This document shows, one piece after another, positions 35,961-47,700 of a DNA stretch of 64,000 nucleotides. A program made the position numbers and the translations under genes. The notes under the pieces are model-generated. The model was not told the origin of the DNA. It saw nothing but the letters and a program-made list of their open reading frames with translations, and did no database searches. This stretch comes from Ophthalmolycus amberensis (taxonomy: Eukaryota; Chordata; Actinopteri; Perciformes; Zoarcidae), in assembly GCA_024529925.1 (NCBI GenBank), contig JAFEUB010001017.1:226501-290500 (forward strand), in the 5' to 3' direction. Every line of letters starts with the position of its first letter. The first letter of the stretch is position 1.

Positions 35961-36148
35961 TGAGCCAGAAGCATGTGTTTCACTCGCGTCTAGAGTGAGT
36001 GAGTGAGTGTGTTAGAAGGAAATTAGAAAAAAGGAGGCGTGTTTTTATTACTCAGCTGTGCTTTTTTTCTTTCTTTTTTTCCAAAGCAGCGTGGTAAGTC
36101 AAAGCTGGAGTTTGAACATGAATGTTTGACTGTCACACATTTGTCATT

Positions 36149-36150
<2 letters not shown>

Positions 36151-36182
<32 letters not shown>
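36151..36182. repeat. (GT)16 microsatellite
   Basis: Perfect GT array about 600 bp upstream of the candidate first-exon ATG. Confidence 0.93.
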
Positions 36183-36183
<1 letters not shown>

Positions 36184-36457
36184 CTTTCAGCTGCCTGCTG
36201 GATCAACATACTGCAGCAGACGACACACACACACGCCTCTGCTTTTTTTCATGGTTTGACAGCACAGCCTTGGTCTCCATGATGACAGATCATATCATGC
36301 GTGAGTTTTTTAATGTCGATATTTGATATATTTCAACAGTACACCTCTGCATGTTTTCTGTACGTTTGGAGGATTAAGTCCAAAAAGATGAGAACACCTG
36401 CTGTACACAACAGAGTATATATTACTTCTATCATCTTGTAATCTCACATTTCTCTAC

Positions 36458-36530
36458 TAGGGCGGCAACTCAACATTACTTTCATTGATTAATCACACAC
36501 TTATTTAATTAATACATTTTTAAACAAAAA
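36458..36530. repeat. fragment of the AT-rich dispersed repeat, including its end
   Basis: CTAGGGCGGCAACTCAACAT, then TTTCATTGATTAATC, corresponds to the terminal part of the fish repeat beginning TAGGGCTGCAACTAACGA. Truncated after about 70 bp. Confidence 0.55.
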
Positions 36531-36721
36531 GCCCCGGACATCCTCGTATTTTAGGAGCTGGAACCACAAATAAACTACATTTTTTGCTTCATACGACAGC
36601 AAAAAGTTAGTTATTAAAATTACATAAATGTCCACAAATCAACTATTCCATTCATGCTCTGATCCTTTCAGCACCTGTGTGGGGACCACACGAGTCAAGT
36701 AGAATACTGAACCAGGATCAG

Positions 36722-37130
36722 TCAGTCAGTCTTGTACTCGGCCTTGGTACACATGTACCGGACACAAACACACGCAGCACCGAGGCCAGATGAGGTCTGG
36801 TGCCATGGCAACCGGCAGGTCATTGTCTCCAAACACATGGTGATGGCTTCCTTCACTTCAGGACTCCGGGGCCACTTGTGGGACTTAAATAGTGTCAATG
36901 GTTTGGAGAGGAGCAGTGTGTTTAGGAGGATTGTAGAGATGTACACGGACTCCTGGAGGTCACACCAGGGCACTGGGACCAGACCGCTGAGAGAACCCAG
37001 AACCTGGTCCAGGATCACACTGACGCTCAGGTCAAACAGGAACTGCTGGAGCAGGAAATCACACGAAATAGTGCCGAGTGCGTTTGCCACTCACTCAACC
37101 GACACAAAGCCGATGAATCATGTTGGCTGA
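36722..37130. other. segment open on both strands, origin unknown
   Basis: Both strands are free of stops over more than 360 bp: plus 36732-37130 (132 codons) and minus 37090-36722 (122 codons). The minus product contains hydrophobic runs (FLFDLSVSVILDQVLGSLSG), the plus product is Arg/Ser/Trp-rich. I recognise no domain in either. It could be a fragment of a repetitive element or chance. Confidence 0.3.
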
Positions 37131-37560
37131 TACACAGCTGTCATTTATCATGACACAACGATCCTTTTCATAGCTGCTGCTGAGACTCAATTCATTCATT
37201 ATTTTTACAGAAAGAATAACTAAAAATGTGATGAAAAGCTGCGGAAAAAATGGCAGTTGTGCAACATTTGGACCTAATAATTCAAAAGTTAGCACTACAT
37301 AAGTGAAGTTTTTATTTTATGCAATTAAACTTTGTAATAACCCTTTGACAGACAGACTCGGCTCATCATTTCATCTGTAAAGAAATCTTCTCCTCCATTC
37401 AGGTCTATATTATCCAACTGTTGCATTCAGCTGTGGTGTATTTCTGACAAGAAGAAACATGTTCTTTAGAGAAAAGTACTCTCTCTCTTTGTCAAAGACA
37501 TAACAAACAGTTTGACCCCCAAATATTACCCGTCACACATCCAAACATTTCTCAGTACTG

Positions 37561-37782
37561 ACACACACACACACACACACACACAGCGAGAGATTGAGAA
37601 AACCGGCATTGTTTGTTTTCTCGCTGCTGCATTCTGGGTTATAAGAAAACAGTTTCTAGAAATGCGACATGTATGCAAAACTTGATATGAAAACCAAACT
37701 ATCAAATCCCAAGCAGACGAAGACGGCGGTTCAAAGCCAACACGCTCGGTTCAACAACTCTTAAGTTGACAAATCCTGAATA
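37561..37782 (-). repeat. inverted dispersed repeat, copy B (partner 22591-22815)
   Basis: Begins with a CA array (37561-37584) and ends AAATCCTGAATA; its reverse complement matches copy A at about 98% over roughly 195 bp. A second CA array follows at about 37900-37921. Confidence 0.85.
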
Positions 37783-37899
37783 AAAAAAGGATAAGAACTG
37801 TTGAAAACTGTTCAGCGATCCTGAACGCTCCCCTGGGAGTCTCCTCTTTCACACGACCCCGTCAACAGCAGCCCACTTCATCAAAGGCAGCCCTGAGAA

Positions 37900-37921
37900 C
37901 ACACACACACACACACACACA
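37900..37921. repeat. (CA)11 microsatellite
   Basis: Perfect CA array. Confidence 0.9.
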
Positions 37922-38305
37922 CTTTTCCTCAGGCCAGAGGACGGCGGTGCTGTGACTCGTAACCATAGCGACGGGACGGCAGCTAGCTGCCGGTGTGTTT
38001 TTCCTCAGGATTAAAAAGAAGGGACGGGGCCTAGCAACGCTCCGTGAACTGGTCCAGATGAGTTACCAGTTCACTTTAAAACAACTAAACCACAACACAG
38101 TGTACTCTGGGAACATATGTGACTGAGACACTAGCAAGCGAGTGTGTGGGGGACACACACACTATCCAGACAGGAAGAAGCACGACACCGTCGAGCCACT
38201 CGATTAAATGACTGACACAGACTGCTCCTAAATAAATGAAGGATGTAAAACAGCCAGTAGTTTCAGCAGAGATGAATACTGAGAGGAAGAGGAGAAATGT
38301 TTTAC

Positions 38306-38345
38306 CTTTGTTGGAGGAAGTCAGCAGAGACGGCGGCAGCAACAT
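38306..38345 (-). CDS. weak candidate second alternative first exon (13 residues plus one base)
   Basis: ATG at 38345 opens MLLPPSLLTSSNK, then a G and a good donor (AAAG|GTAAAA) at 38305. The phase-1 end would also join the 62-bp exon to give SSNK-DERDRVQ. Very short first exons exist in the family (plectin 1d codes about five residues). There is no CpG enrichment, only a pyrimidine-rich stretch before the ATG, and an ATG with a phase-1 donor will arise often by chance in 64 kb. Treat as a hypothesis only. Confidence 0.13.
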
Positions 38346-38984
38346 GGAAGAAAAGAATAAAAAGAGACAGTCTGGTTAGATTGAAGATCTTTTAAACACA
38401 TCAGGTCAGTCCTGATAATGTTACGCCACAGTAAAATGAACACTTGTATGTTATTTATGACTAAATTATGTCAACTCAAGCTCCTTTTTGGACCAGCTTT
38501 TTCTGAGCTCGTGGTTATAAATAGATGAATGCATGTATGTGACCTACGAGGGGTATCCTAAAACATGGCGACCATGACCCAGAATGCAATGTGCCATGAC
38601 GTCGTTGCCCATTCTCTATCGAAGAAACTCTGATAGCGGGGCGCACACACAGTCAGACTCTTCTAAGTCTAGAAGATGAAGGACTCTCACCCAGCACAGC
38701 AGAAATAAACCTGCAGAAACGTCACATTTAACAGAGTCATAAAAGTCATAAAAGCATATTGATTTTCTGCATGCGCATCAACTTATTTAGTGGTTGAAAG
38801 CAGCATCTGAAGAAGAGTAATGCCTTCTTAAAGGGAATACCATTTCCTCTCTGATCTCTGAACAGGAAGTCTCAGCCAAACAATCTGATTTACCACTGCT
38901 GATAAATACTTTTACGTGAGTGAAGGGTGGTGTGCAGACAGCGTCATGAGGGCCGTGTATCGGCAGCGGCTACGATTCAACATG

Positions 38985-39465
38985 TTGTGATCATATTATA
39001 TATTTACAGTTAGGCTTACAGACTCAGATTTTCAGTGTACCGGTAATTTATTTGCCAATAAGAAAAAGAGACAAAACACACAATAAACAAAGTCAAAGAT
39101 AAATTTGACCGATAGCTTTTATTTCTTCTATTGCTATCACGATAATATCATTAATGTGAAGTATTTTGGCCACAATATTCGTGTGGTGAAAATTGAATAT
39201 TGCGACAGCCCTGATTTCAATTTTATAAATATGTAATTTAAGGAAAACAACCATATGCAAAAAAATTTTTTCAAACGTTAGCGTTTTTATGCAATCAGAA
39301 CAGTGGCCTTTCCATTTGATCACAGTCCCTGTAACATCAAACATCATAGCACTTTTTGTGCAGTCTGAGCCGCCGTCGGCCACGTTACCTATTTCATTCT
39401 ATACAGCATCACAAAACATAATATCGTGATACTCGACTACTGATATTATCTTACGCCCTTTAATC
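38985..39465. mobile_element. degraded hAT-like repeat(s)
   Basis: On the minus strand a terminus-like CAGGGCTGTCGCAATATTCA begins at 39213, typical of hAT-type ends in fish. A further GATTAAAGGGCGTAAGATAA/ATATCGTGATACTCGACTAC-rich segment lies at 39415-39470. A 96-codon minus-strand frame at 39383-39093 crosses this and is not recognisable. More than one old insertion may be nested here. Confidence 0.45.
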
Positions 39466-39469
39466 ATCT

Positions 39470-41440
39470 TAAGGAAAGTCGAATCAAACACAATTTTCTT
39501 TCGCCTCAAACAAACGTCTGATTCTCAGCACTTAAACATACGGGACTGATCAGTAGCACTTTATAGTTCGGTATGTTAGGTAAATATCACATAAGCCGGT
39601 ACTTCCTACACAGGCCATCGAGCTGTTTTGAAGGATTCTAAAGGAAGTCACAAAACAGTTAAGCATGCTTTTCCCCGGTTTAATCCCTTCACTACTTTGA
39701 ATACATTCAGCACACCTGTTCAAACTATGTAAGCAAAGCCCAGGATGTTGAGGATGTTCTTAATGGAAACAAAAAGTGCTTCACAAGTTTCACTTCCAGC
39801 GTATTCCTGCAGTCTCCTCCTGTTGAGATCAGGAGAAATTGCAGCAGGAGGCCAGAGACATCTTGATGTGCTCCGTGGTCACACAAATCTCTCCGGAGGA
39901 AGAGGAGTCTAAGTTTGGTCTCCTTTAATGTCTGGGAACTCAGAGTTGAAGAAGAAGAAAGAGATGAGCAATGGACATGTTGGATGGATGTGTGTGATGT
40001 GTCAGAGGGGTTGGAGGTGAAACAACTCTGAGCCTCAGAGAGCTTGGAGACACAGCGCTTCTTCATCTCAGACGCAGAGGATATTATCATGCCCTACCGG
40101 GGCTTTCTTGCTCCACATACTGAAGAGGGGAATGGAGGAGAAAGAGACAGATGTCTGCAGATGCATGGAGGTCAGCTGCAGCAGAGACAGAGGGTGTGCA
40201 GTACAAAGAGCTTGACCGCTGAGAAGGGACAGGGGAAAGTCCGGAAGCATAAAGCACAATGTGGAGTTCGGCTAGTTCAATCAGGATATCTGCAAGCTGC
40301 GAGGAAGCAAAAGACCGCTTAATCGTGACTAGAATAGACTTCCATGGCTTTAAAAAAACAACTAAATAAAGCTGGCAAAATGTAACAGCAGTGAGGACAG
40401 CTGTGTGAGGAGAAAGAACATCTGGATTTCAAGGGGTAAGGAATCTGAATGTGTTCAGTAAAGCAGAAGTGATGAAGAAAAACATTTTACTAACTATATC
40501 TGTATTGAGAGGTTGATTAGGACCGCACACACACACACACTCACTCCAATATAGAGAGGAACCTCTTGTCCTTTCATGTCCCTTGCTGACCCTCTCTGTA
40601 GGTGTGTGTGTTTTCAACTAGTCCACGTCCAAGCCGAATCACCTGATTTGTCATCCAACAGGCACCGGATGAAAGGGGATTCACAGCCTTTGTTTTACCA
40701 CACGTAGTGTTTCTGGCCAAAGGAAACCACAATATGATTATTGTGACATCAGCGTTTCTCTGTGAAGGACAGCTTACAGAATATCTCTGGATTGTCTGTG
40801 CGTTGTTTGGATCTACATCCATTCGCTTCTATAAGAGCAAACTCATTTTAAGTGCAATGAGGAAGGTTCTCATAAAAAACAGTGACTTGACAAGTTGTTA
40901 GTGTGTCATAAATATTCATGGCCTCGCTGCAGCACAACACATCGCCTTCTTGTTATATCAGATATTTTTGATCCCACGCGTTTCAAAAGAAGTCTGTGAG
41001 GGACGTCTTATTCTAAATTCTCCTCAGAAAATAATGAGGCATATAAAAATACAAAAAGAGAAAGTGGACATCGTGTTTGGATAGTAAACAATACTACAGT
41101 TGTGTGAGAGGAAAGAGGGAGACGGAGAAAAGAAGTAGTGCAGCGAGAGAAAGACGGGATTTGTTAGTGACGGTTCTAACTTGGAGTGAATGTTGATAGA
41201 ATGATGGCAAAGAGACAGAGGTCAGCCGAAAAGACAGAACGAGAGTGTGATGGAAAAGTAATGGAGGGACACTGAAATCGCGAACTGCATGCTGGGTACA
41301 GCTCGCTCTCCGTCACTCGCTTCAATATGAACTGTTACGCCACAGAACTGCATGCTGGGTACAGCATGCATTTTAAACCCTATACCCAGATCTTCTTAAA
41401 TGTCTCTGGAACCTAGCTTGACAAGTAGGGCGACACTGGA
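39470..41440. other. stretch without recognised gene
   Basis: Ordinary non-coding sequence with a small CA run near 40528-40541 and a local direct repeat (GAACTGCATGCTGGGTACAG at about 41283 and 41346). No exon is supported. Confidence 0.5.
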
Positions 41441-41448
41441 GAGCAGAA

Positions 41449-41475
41449 GGGGGGGGGGGAGAAGGGGGGGGGGGG
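41449..41475. repeat. G-run pair (G11, then G12), potential G-quadruplex
   Basis: G11 (41449-41459), AGAA, G12 (41464-41475). Four or more G-tracts of at least three can be drawn from this, so a quadruplex is possible. Confidence 0.8.
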
Positions 41476-41755
41476 AGAAAGCGGGCTGTAATATTTGACC
41501 AGTGGAATGGTTAATGTCAGTGATTCACATCTGTTTGGTTTCCAGCAACGGCAGCTTTTATTCTTTTGTTAACAGAACAAATAGTGGCAAACCACAGCGG
41601 CAGAACAAAGCTCGAATGTCTTCTGACTTGATAGATATGCCAAAGTGTACAAATATTGTTATGATAGCATTGTGATATAGTTGTAAAGTAAACTGAGTGA
41701 TGCAGCTGTGCAGACAGGCGGACCAGAGGTGGTTCTATAATAAGACCAGTGATAA

Positions 41756-41921
<166 letters not shown>

Positions 41922-41970
41922 ACACGAACAGCATGCAGAAGAGAAGGTGGGCGGGAAGCTGAGCTGGAGT

Positions 41971-42039
41971 CATGTCAAATTCCTTGTATGTTCAACATAC
42001 ATGGCAATAAACGGTTTCTGATTCTGATTCTGATTCTGA
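41971..42039 (+). mobile_element. 3' end of a LINE-type retrotransposon with (TGATTC)n tail
   Basis: CATGTCAAATTCCTTGTATG, CATGGCAATAAACGGTTTCT then four TGATTC-type hexamers. In fish a tail of this form (TTCCTTGTATGTGTACATAC ... AATAAAGC then repeated TGATTC) marks the 3' end of a non-LTR element, here strongly 5'-truncated. Family name left open. Confidence 0.7.
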
Positions 42040-42119
42040 GGACGAGGGACAGAGGGTGGGAATGAATGAGAGAGATGAGCACGATGTAAACCCTTTGGAA
42101 CTTTACTAGTATTTGCAAC

Positions 42120-42360
42120 CCAAATATGTTATTGTCGTTTTTATGACGTTTTTGTGCGAAATTTGAAGGAATTCCACCGAGGCGTTCCGGAGATGTACCG
42201 CGCTCACGATAATGGGAGGGAGGTGAGGTCGCAGCAACCTGAACCCGTCACCTCGGGAATGTGATTGGTTCAACCTCGAGTCCAGCTGGACCTCAGTCAC
42301 AGTTTAGAAGACATTGCCTCCAGGACAGACGGACAACCTGAAAGCACGGTGCGGAGGCAT
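42120..42360 (+). repeat. dispersed teleost repeat, copy ending GCGGAGGCATGA
   Basis: AATTTGAAGGAATTCCACCG, AGGCGTTCCGGAGATGTACC, and GGACAACCTGAAAGCACGGT then GCGGAGGCATGA follow the pattern of a common fish repeat ('AAGAAATTCCCTCAAGGCGT ... GAGATATCGCGTTCACAAGA ... GGACAACCCGAAAACATAAT ... GGAGGCATAA'). A second copy lies at 57484-57690. Confidence 0.6.
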
Positions 42361-42626
42361 GAAAAGAGGAGGACAACCAGCGATAAACAGAAGACCCACG
42401 TACCGAAGAAAAGTTGATAGAAATGATCCCGCTCCTGATCGCACTGCATTAGTACTTGTACACTTGTACTGTGTCATGTACTTCATGGAATCAGAGCTTC
42501 CTCTGCTCGGCTACATATACATGCATGAATAAAGAAATAAAAGCTAAAGTGGACAAGTTTACAGCCAAATATTATTTCACAAATACACAGTCGCGCACAC
42601 AAATCAGATGCACTGTACAAATGACA

Positions 42627-42667
42627 CCCCCCCCACCCACCCCCCCCACCCACCCACACACACACAC
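42627..42667. repeat. C-rich (CCCA)n / CA run
   Basis: Alternating C7-8 and CCCACC units followed by CA repeats. Confidence 0.85.
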
Positions 42668-42784
42668 CTGTCTGAGGCACATAGTTTGAGTGCCCCACTT
42701 TGGATTGTATTGCACAGTTGTTTAGGAGGAGACAGACGGGACAAACTTGTCCTTCACACTCACACACTCTCTCTCTCACACAAA

Positions 42785-42808
42785 CACACACACACACACA
42801 CACACACA
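42785..42808. repeat. (CA)12 microsatellite
   Basis: Perfect CA array following a short CT run. Confidence 0.9.
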
Positions 42809-43396
42809 AACTAACACAGTCAGTAACATCTAGATATAGCAGTGTGCCCGTGTGCGTTACAGAACCCATGATAGCGTTTCACCAACGCTATATGCAGCCG
42901 CCTAACAACGTCTAATCCAGGGGCTCTCAAACTCATTTTCACTCCGGGCCACATCAGCATCATGGTCGCCCACAAAGGGCCGGTTGTAAATGTAACTACT
43001 CGTAACATATTGTTAAATAACTCTCTGCATTTGATTATTGTTTATTCAAGTGTAAAAAGATTGTACATGCAGTTATATAAATGTAAACATATATTTAAGC
43101 ACATTTGTTATTATAACTTAAATCCTTTTAATTTAGGGTTAAGAAACCCACATCACTCTATCAAAGATCAAACTATTGAAGAAAATATCAAAGACAAATA
43201 TCAAACACAAGCTATTATAATAACTTTGTTCAAAGCTTAAAATCCTTTCAAGGGTGCGTTTGCACAATCCCACGTGAAGTATTTCATGTGTTTTAAAGAC
43301 ACGTTTAAAGTCTTCAATGTACTCACAATACATTTCCATGTCAAATGTACAGTAACCAGCCAAAGAGCTGCTTCTATGACTGTGTGTTTAAGTATC

Positions 43397-43484
43397 TCAT
43401 CATTTTGACTTTCTATTTCATAATTTTGACTTTCTATCATAGTTATGACTTTCTATTTCGACTTTCTATCTCATAATTTCGACT
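43397..43484. repeat. minisatellite with (TCATAATTTTGACTTTCTAT)n-like monomers
   Basis: About four to five copies of a 16-21 bp unit containing TTGACTTTCTAT or TCGACTTTCTAT, inside the hAT element. Variable unit length suggests unequal exchange or slippage. Confidence 0.85.
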
Positions 43485-43518
43485 ATGGGGATATTTTTAT
43501 TATCAAGTCTAACTTTAA

Positions 43519-43551
43519 TTTTTTTTTTTATATATATATATATATATATAT
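43519..43551. repeat. T11 followed by (TA)n
   Basis: AT-rich low-complexity run near the right end of the hAT element. Confidence 0.9.
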
Positions 43552-44191
43552 TTTTGCTGGCGGATTCGTGGGCCACATAAAATGACGTGGCGGGCCGGGA
43601 GTTTGAGACCCCTGGTTTAAGTGTTAATGAAGAGGTGCACGTTGCTAATATGAGACGGCCTCATCACAGAAGTGTTTCAGTCAGCATTCACAGTGAGCGA
43701 TCCTCAACTACATAAGAGCCAACATGCACTTGAATACCTTCATTAAGCAGATATCTAAAGCACACTGCACTATTGCCACAGATAGATTACTACATTTAAA
43801 GATGGTTTCAGCATGGCATTACATATTGCCTTTTTGAACATTTTATTATGCGAGTTGTCAATGTATGTGCACTCTTGGGGATCACAATGTGATGAGGAGG
43901 CTTCTGTTAGTGAGAGGAAGTGTGCATTAGAGGCTGTGTGGAGTACAGCAGCCATAGACTCCATTAAGAACACATCTGTCCATCTCTGTCTCTGTGTGAT
44001 GAGCTGACAGACTGAACCTCTGAACACTCACCGTCTCTGGGAGTTTATTAAATATTCACACGGTCATATTTATGAGAGACAGCGGGGCTTCAAAGAAACA
44101 CGGTCAGCAGCGACTGATCGGGGGGGGAATCCTGCTGTACACTTTAATGTTTATGTGAGGCCATCACTGAGAAGAAAAATATAACAATAGA

Positions 44192-44217
44192 TTTTTTTTT
44201 TTTTTTTTTTTTTTTTT
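44192..44217. repeat. T26 homopolymer
   Basis: 26 consecutive T followed by GAAAAGTATCGCAATATATT, which looks like the edge of another degraded repeat (TATCGCAATATATTGAA type). Confidence 0.92.
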
Positions 44218-44534
44218 GAAAAGTATCGCAATATATTGAACCGCAACCATGATATTCTCTGCTCTATATGGTGTTAAACAGCATCAGTACTGACTCTGTT
44301 TAAAAGGAACAAAGTACTCTGAAGGAAATGGACCAAATGGAGTCATGCAGAAAATGTTGCCGACAGTAAACGGAAGACGTAAATGGAGTTTGTCCAGACA
44401 CAAATGTAGATATTCATCAGTTATGATCAAAAGGAGCTACACAACTAAACAGTAGCAGGAAGGAGCTGTGAGGAGGACGAACCCCCAGAGAAACCATTAA
44501 CTCTGGTCACGCTGAAGAGGATATCTGCAACATG

Positions 44535-44757
<223 letters not shown>

Positions 44758-47700
44758 GGCACTGTCAGCTCGTGGCCGGCTGAAAGCTCTCATTTCATTA
44801 GAGTGTAATTAATAACCGCTCATCACAAGGCCTAATTAAGCAGCAGGAGAGGAAAGGGGGCAGAAGACGAACAGGGGGAAGGGAGTAGGGGGGCAGAGGA
44901 GGAGAGGGGCGTAAGGATGCCAGCTGACACCGGGCATGTCATCTATTTTGTCGGCCATGTTTACATTTAGATTCAGGAGACAAATATGTTCATCTAGTTT
45001 GGGCCAAGAGTCATTTTCTCTGCTGATTTTAAATGAAATACGTCTCTAATGTCGTCTTCCTTTCCTCCCTCCATCTGTCACATCTACTAATATAACGTCG
45101 GTCTCTCGTTCCAAAACCCATCACTGGAAAATACCGCCCCCCCCCCCCCCCAGGAAAGGAAGCCAACATTGTCACTCCTCCTCTGCCAAACGCAGAGCTC
45201 CCATCCAGAGACGAGAGTGGCTGGTCAAGAAGATGGAGCTACCAGCCAATAAGAGCCGTGTGTCCATATTTAGCTGGCAGTGATCTCCGGCCCTGGAAAG
45301 TTCACTGAAGTTACAGAATACCTCTAGCGTCCCGTCACTCTCTCAGCATTAAGAGCCTGGAAGTCCCCTCTTTAAAGAAAAGTCATCCCACTCTGAACTG
45401 ACACTTTAGGGAAGCAGCTATTTCCAGAGTGTGAGACAGTGAGGCACTGTGTCGCTCACTCAGTTGAGATCCTCTTTTTCTGAGAGGCGTCCACACCCTG
45501 TAATGTGACAGCAGTCACTCATAAAGCACAGCAGTGCAAATACCGATCTGACTTCACCCGCTAGCCCCCCCCCCCACCCATGACCTCAAACAGCTGGGGA
45601 ATACAGCTGGAGCCATGCTGTTGGCGGGAGGCGAGGCTGACCCCGATGCTTTAAAGGACACAGTTCTTGCCTGTTTGTGGCCTCAAACAATTGGAATTTA
45701 TAGGACCAAGGAGAATCTTTCTGGAACAGCAGCACACGTGCTGCTGTTCAGGGGAAAGTTTCAAACCATCACTTCCTGTGTTTGCAGATACCAGAGTCTT
45801 TACTGAGTGAAGGTGAATTTCATTTCTGGTTTTGGTCAGGCGGGGTTGAGAGGAAGATATGGGGGGGAATCCCCCGGCAGGAAGCGGGTGTGCCGAGAGA
45901 CAGGTGGGGGTGCAACAACTGGGAAACGTATGGCATTCACCCCGCACCCTCTTCATCAATCACTCGCTTCACATTTCCTCGTCATGTCTTCCTCCCTCTG
46001 CCGGCCTTCACCAGTGACGGGTGGGGCCTCCGTCAGTTGTCCTGCTGGCTCGGGTCCAGGCGTGAGGAGGAATGCAGGCTGCTCACACACCTGTTAGACC
46101 TCCCTCGCTGCTCCTCTGTCCGCCGGCTTTAGTAACACGCGGACAGGTTGACGCCGCTCGTCTGAGCACAAGGAAGCTTTTCATTCCCACATCGCCGGAC
46201 GATTAACCAAATGTCTAACGTCCATCAATCACCAGCATCCATGTCACGTATGTAAGTATGATTTCAGAATGCTGTGTGTTGTTGTAAAATTAGAAATACA
46301 AAACAACGAGGCAGGAAAGGCCTGCTGAAAGACACTACTGATGTGCATTGTGGGAAGTGTAGGATCTGTTTGGCTCAAAATAGAGACTAAAATCAGCATA
46401 TGTAAAAAGATGCATCGGCCTCTGCTGCATCGATTTACTATTCTTTATTTTTTAAATGCATCTCTTGTGAGCACCCAAACGTTATGGAAGCACAAATGAA
46501 CCGGCTGGACGAGCCCTTTAACCCTCTCATGAAGGTCTGGTCGTCGTTTGCATGATCCTGATAAATCAATCTAACAATATAAACCATAAAAGCTCCAGCA
46601 GTCATTCTTTTTGCAGTGGAAAGCTACGGCTTCTGTCTCTGGTGAAGGAATGGTGCATAAGTCTGCTCATTAAATAAGAAACTGAACTTATGGGGTGTTA
46701 ACAAATGTATTTGTTCATGTTTCTATATTTAGAAATAGGTTTTGTGTGTTTTGAAGCATTTGAAGATACGCCAAGAAATGACATCAAAACAAGCTAAAGT
46801 AATAAATGAATAATTTATTGTATGGTGTAAATGATGTCTGCGCTCTCCTTTCAGATAGAAGCTGCAGCCTCTCCATGTAATGCGTTTCCTGTCCAGCACC
46901 AGAGGAAGAACCAGGAGGAGCAGAGGAGGCTAATGTTAAGAAATGTGGCATCCAGGAAATTGTGCTTGTACAGGGAGCGCCCCCGGGAACCAATCAGCGG
47001 CTTTGGTTTCAGCATTCAGCTGAGTGAGGGTCAGTCTCCTCTGGAGCTACGCTGACACGCGAGTTAACCTGAAACAGGGAGTCGGCCGCGTGTTCCACGA
47101 TAGCGAGCGGCTCCACTGCTCCACCGTGGAGACTAGCACGATGGAGTCACGGTCAGCCAAAAACCGCCACGTCAGCGCGCCTGTGAGGCCACCAGAGTCC
47201 TGAGGGATGGTGCTCCCCCTCAGACATAACAGAGACGACCGCTGGAGGAAGCTACGTATGGCTGCAGAGCGGATGGTGCAGAAATAGGCCTTTGTTCGAC
47301 TCCTCACTCGCTCCTTGTGCCCTTCCTGCTCTCTAGATCCCTTCTAGGATCTGTTGCTCCCGGTCCCTCTCTGTGGATCCCTCCTGCTGCTCATCCCCAT
47401 TTCTTTACACCGCCATCTTTATCTGCGAGTCTGTCAATCTCTCTCGTCCCCCTCAGTTTATATACATTACAAGTTAAAACGATGAAGGCAACACGTCTCT
47501 GGCCAGGCTGCATTCCTCTTCCGTCAGCAGCAAAGGTTTACACTCACAACACCTTCCTGCGTTCCTCTCGTCTGGCTGAGTGCATGCAGTGCACCTCTAA
47601 AGACGGACAGCAAGTGTGAAAACACAAAGAGAGGGAGAAGAGTAAATCCATACAGCAGGACTTTAAGGGACGAGAGATTTTTTATATTTGTTTTCCCACA

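Larger units (their letters stand above)
42918..43614 (+). mobile_element. non-autonomous hAT element (about 697 bp) with CAGGGG...CTCAAACTC ends
   Basis: Left end CAGGGGCTCTCAAACTCATT with CCGGGCCACAT further in; right end (reverse complement) CAGGGGTCTCAAACTCCCGG with GGCCCGCCACGTC and ATGTGGCCCACGA. These imperfect terminal inverted repeats define a very common fish hAT family. Flanking octamers GTCTAATC and GTTTAAGT agree at 5 of 8 positions, so the duplication is decayed and the insertion older than those at 11132 and 32906. The body is AT-rich, has no coding relic that I can see, and contains a small tandem repeat. Confidence 0.85.

Noticed and set aside
47047..47307. 86-codon minus-strand frame as a possible exon
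   Set aside because: No matching splice sites or recognised domain; the opposite strand is also largely open, typical of a GC-balanced non-coding stretch.
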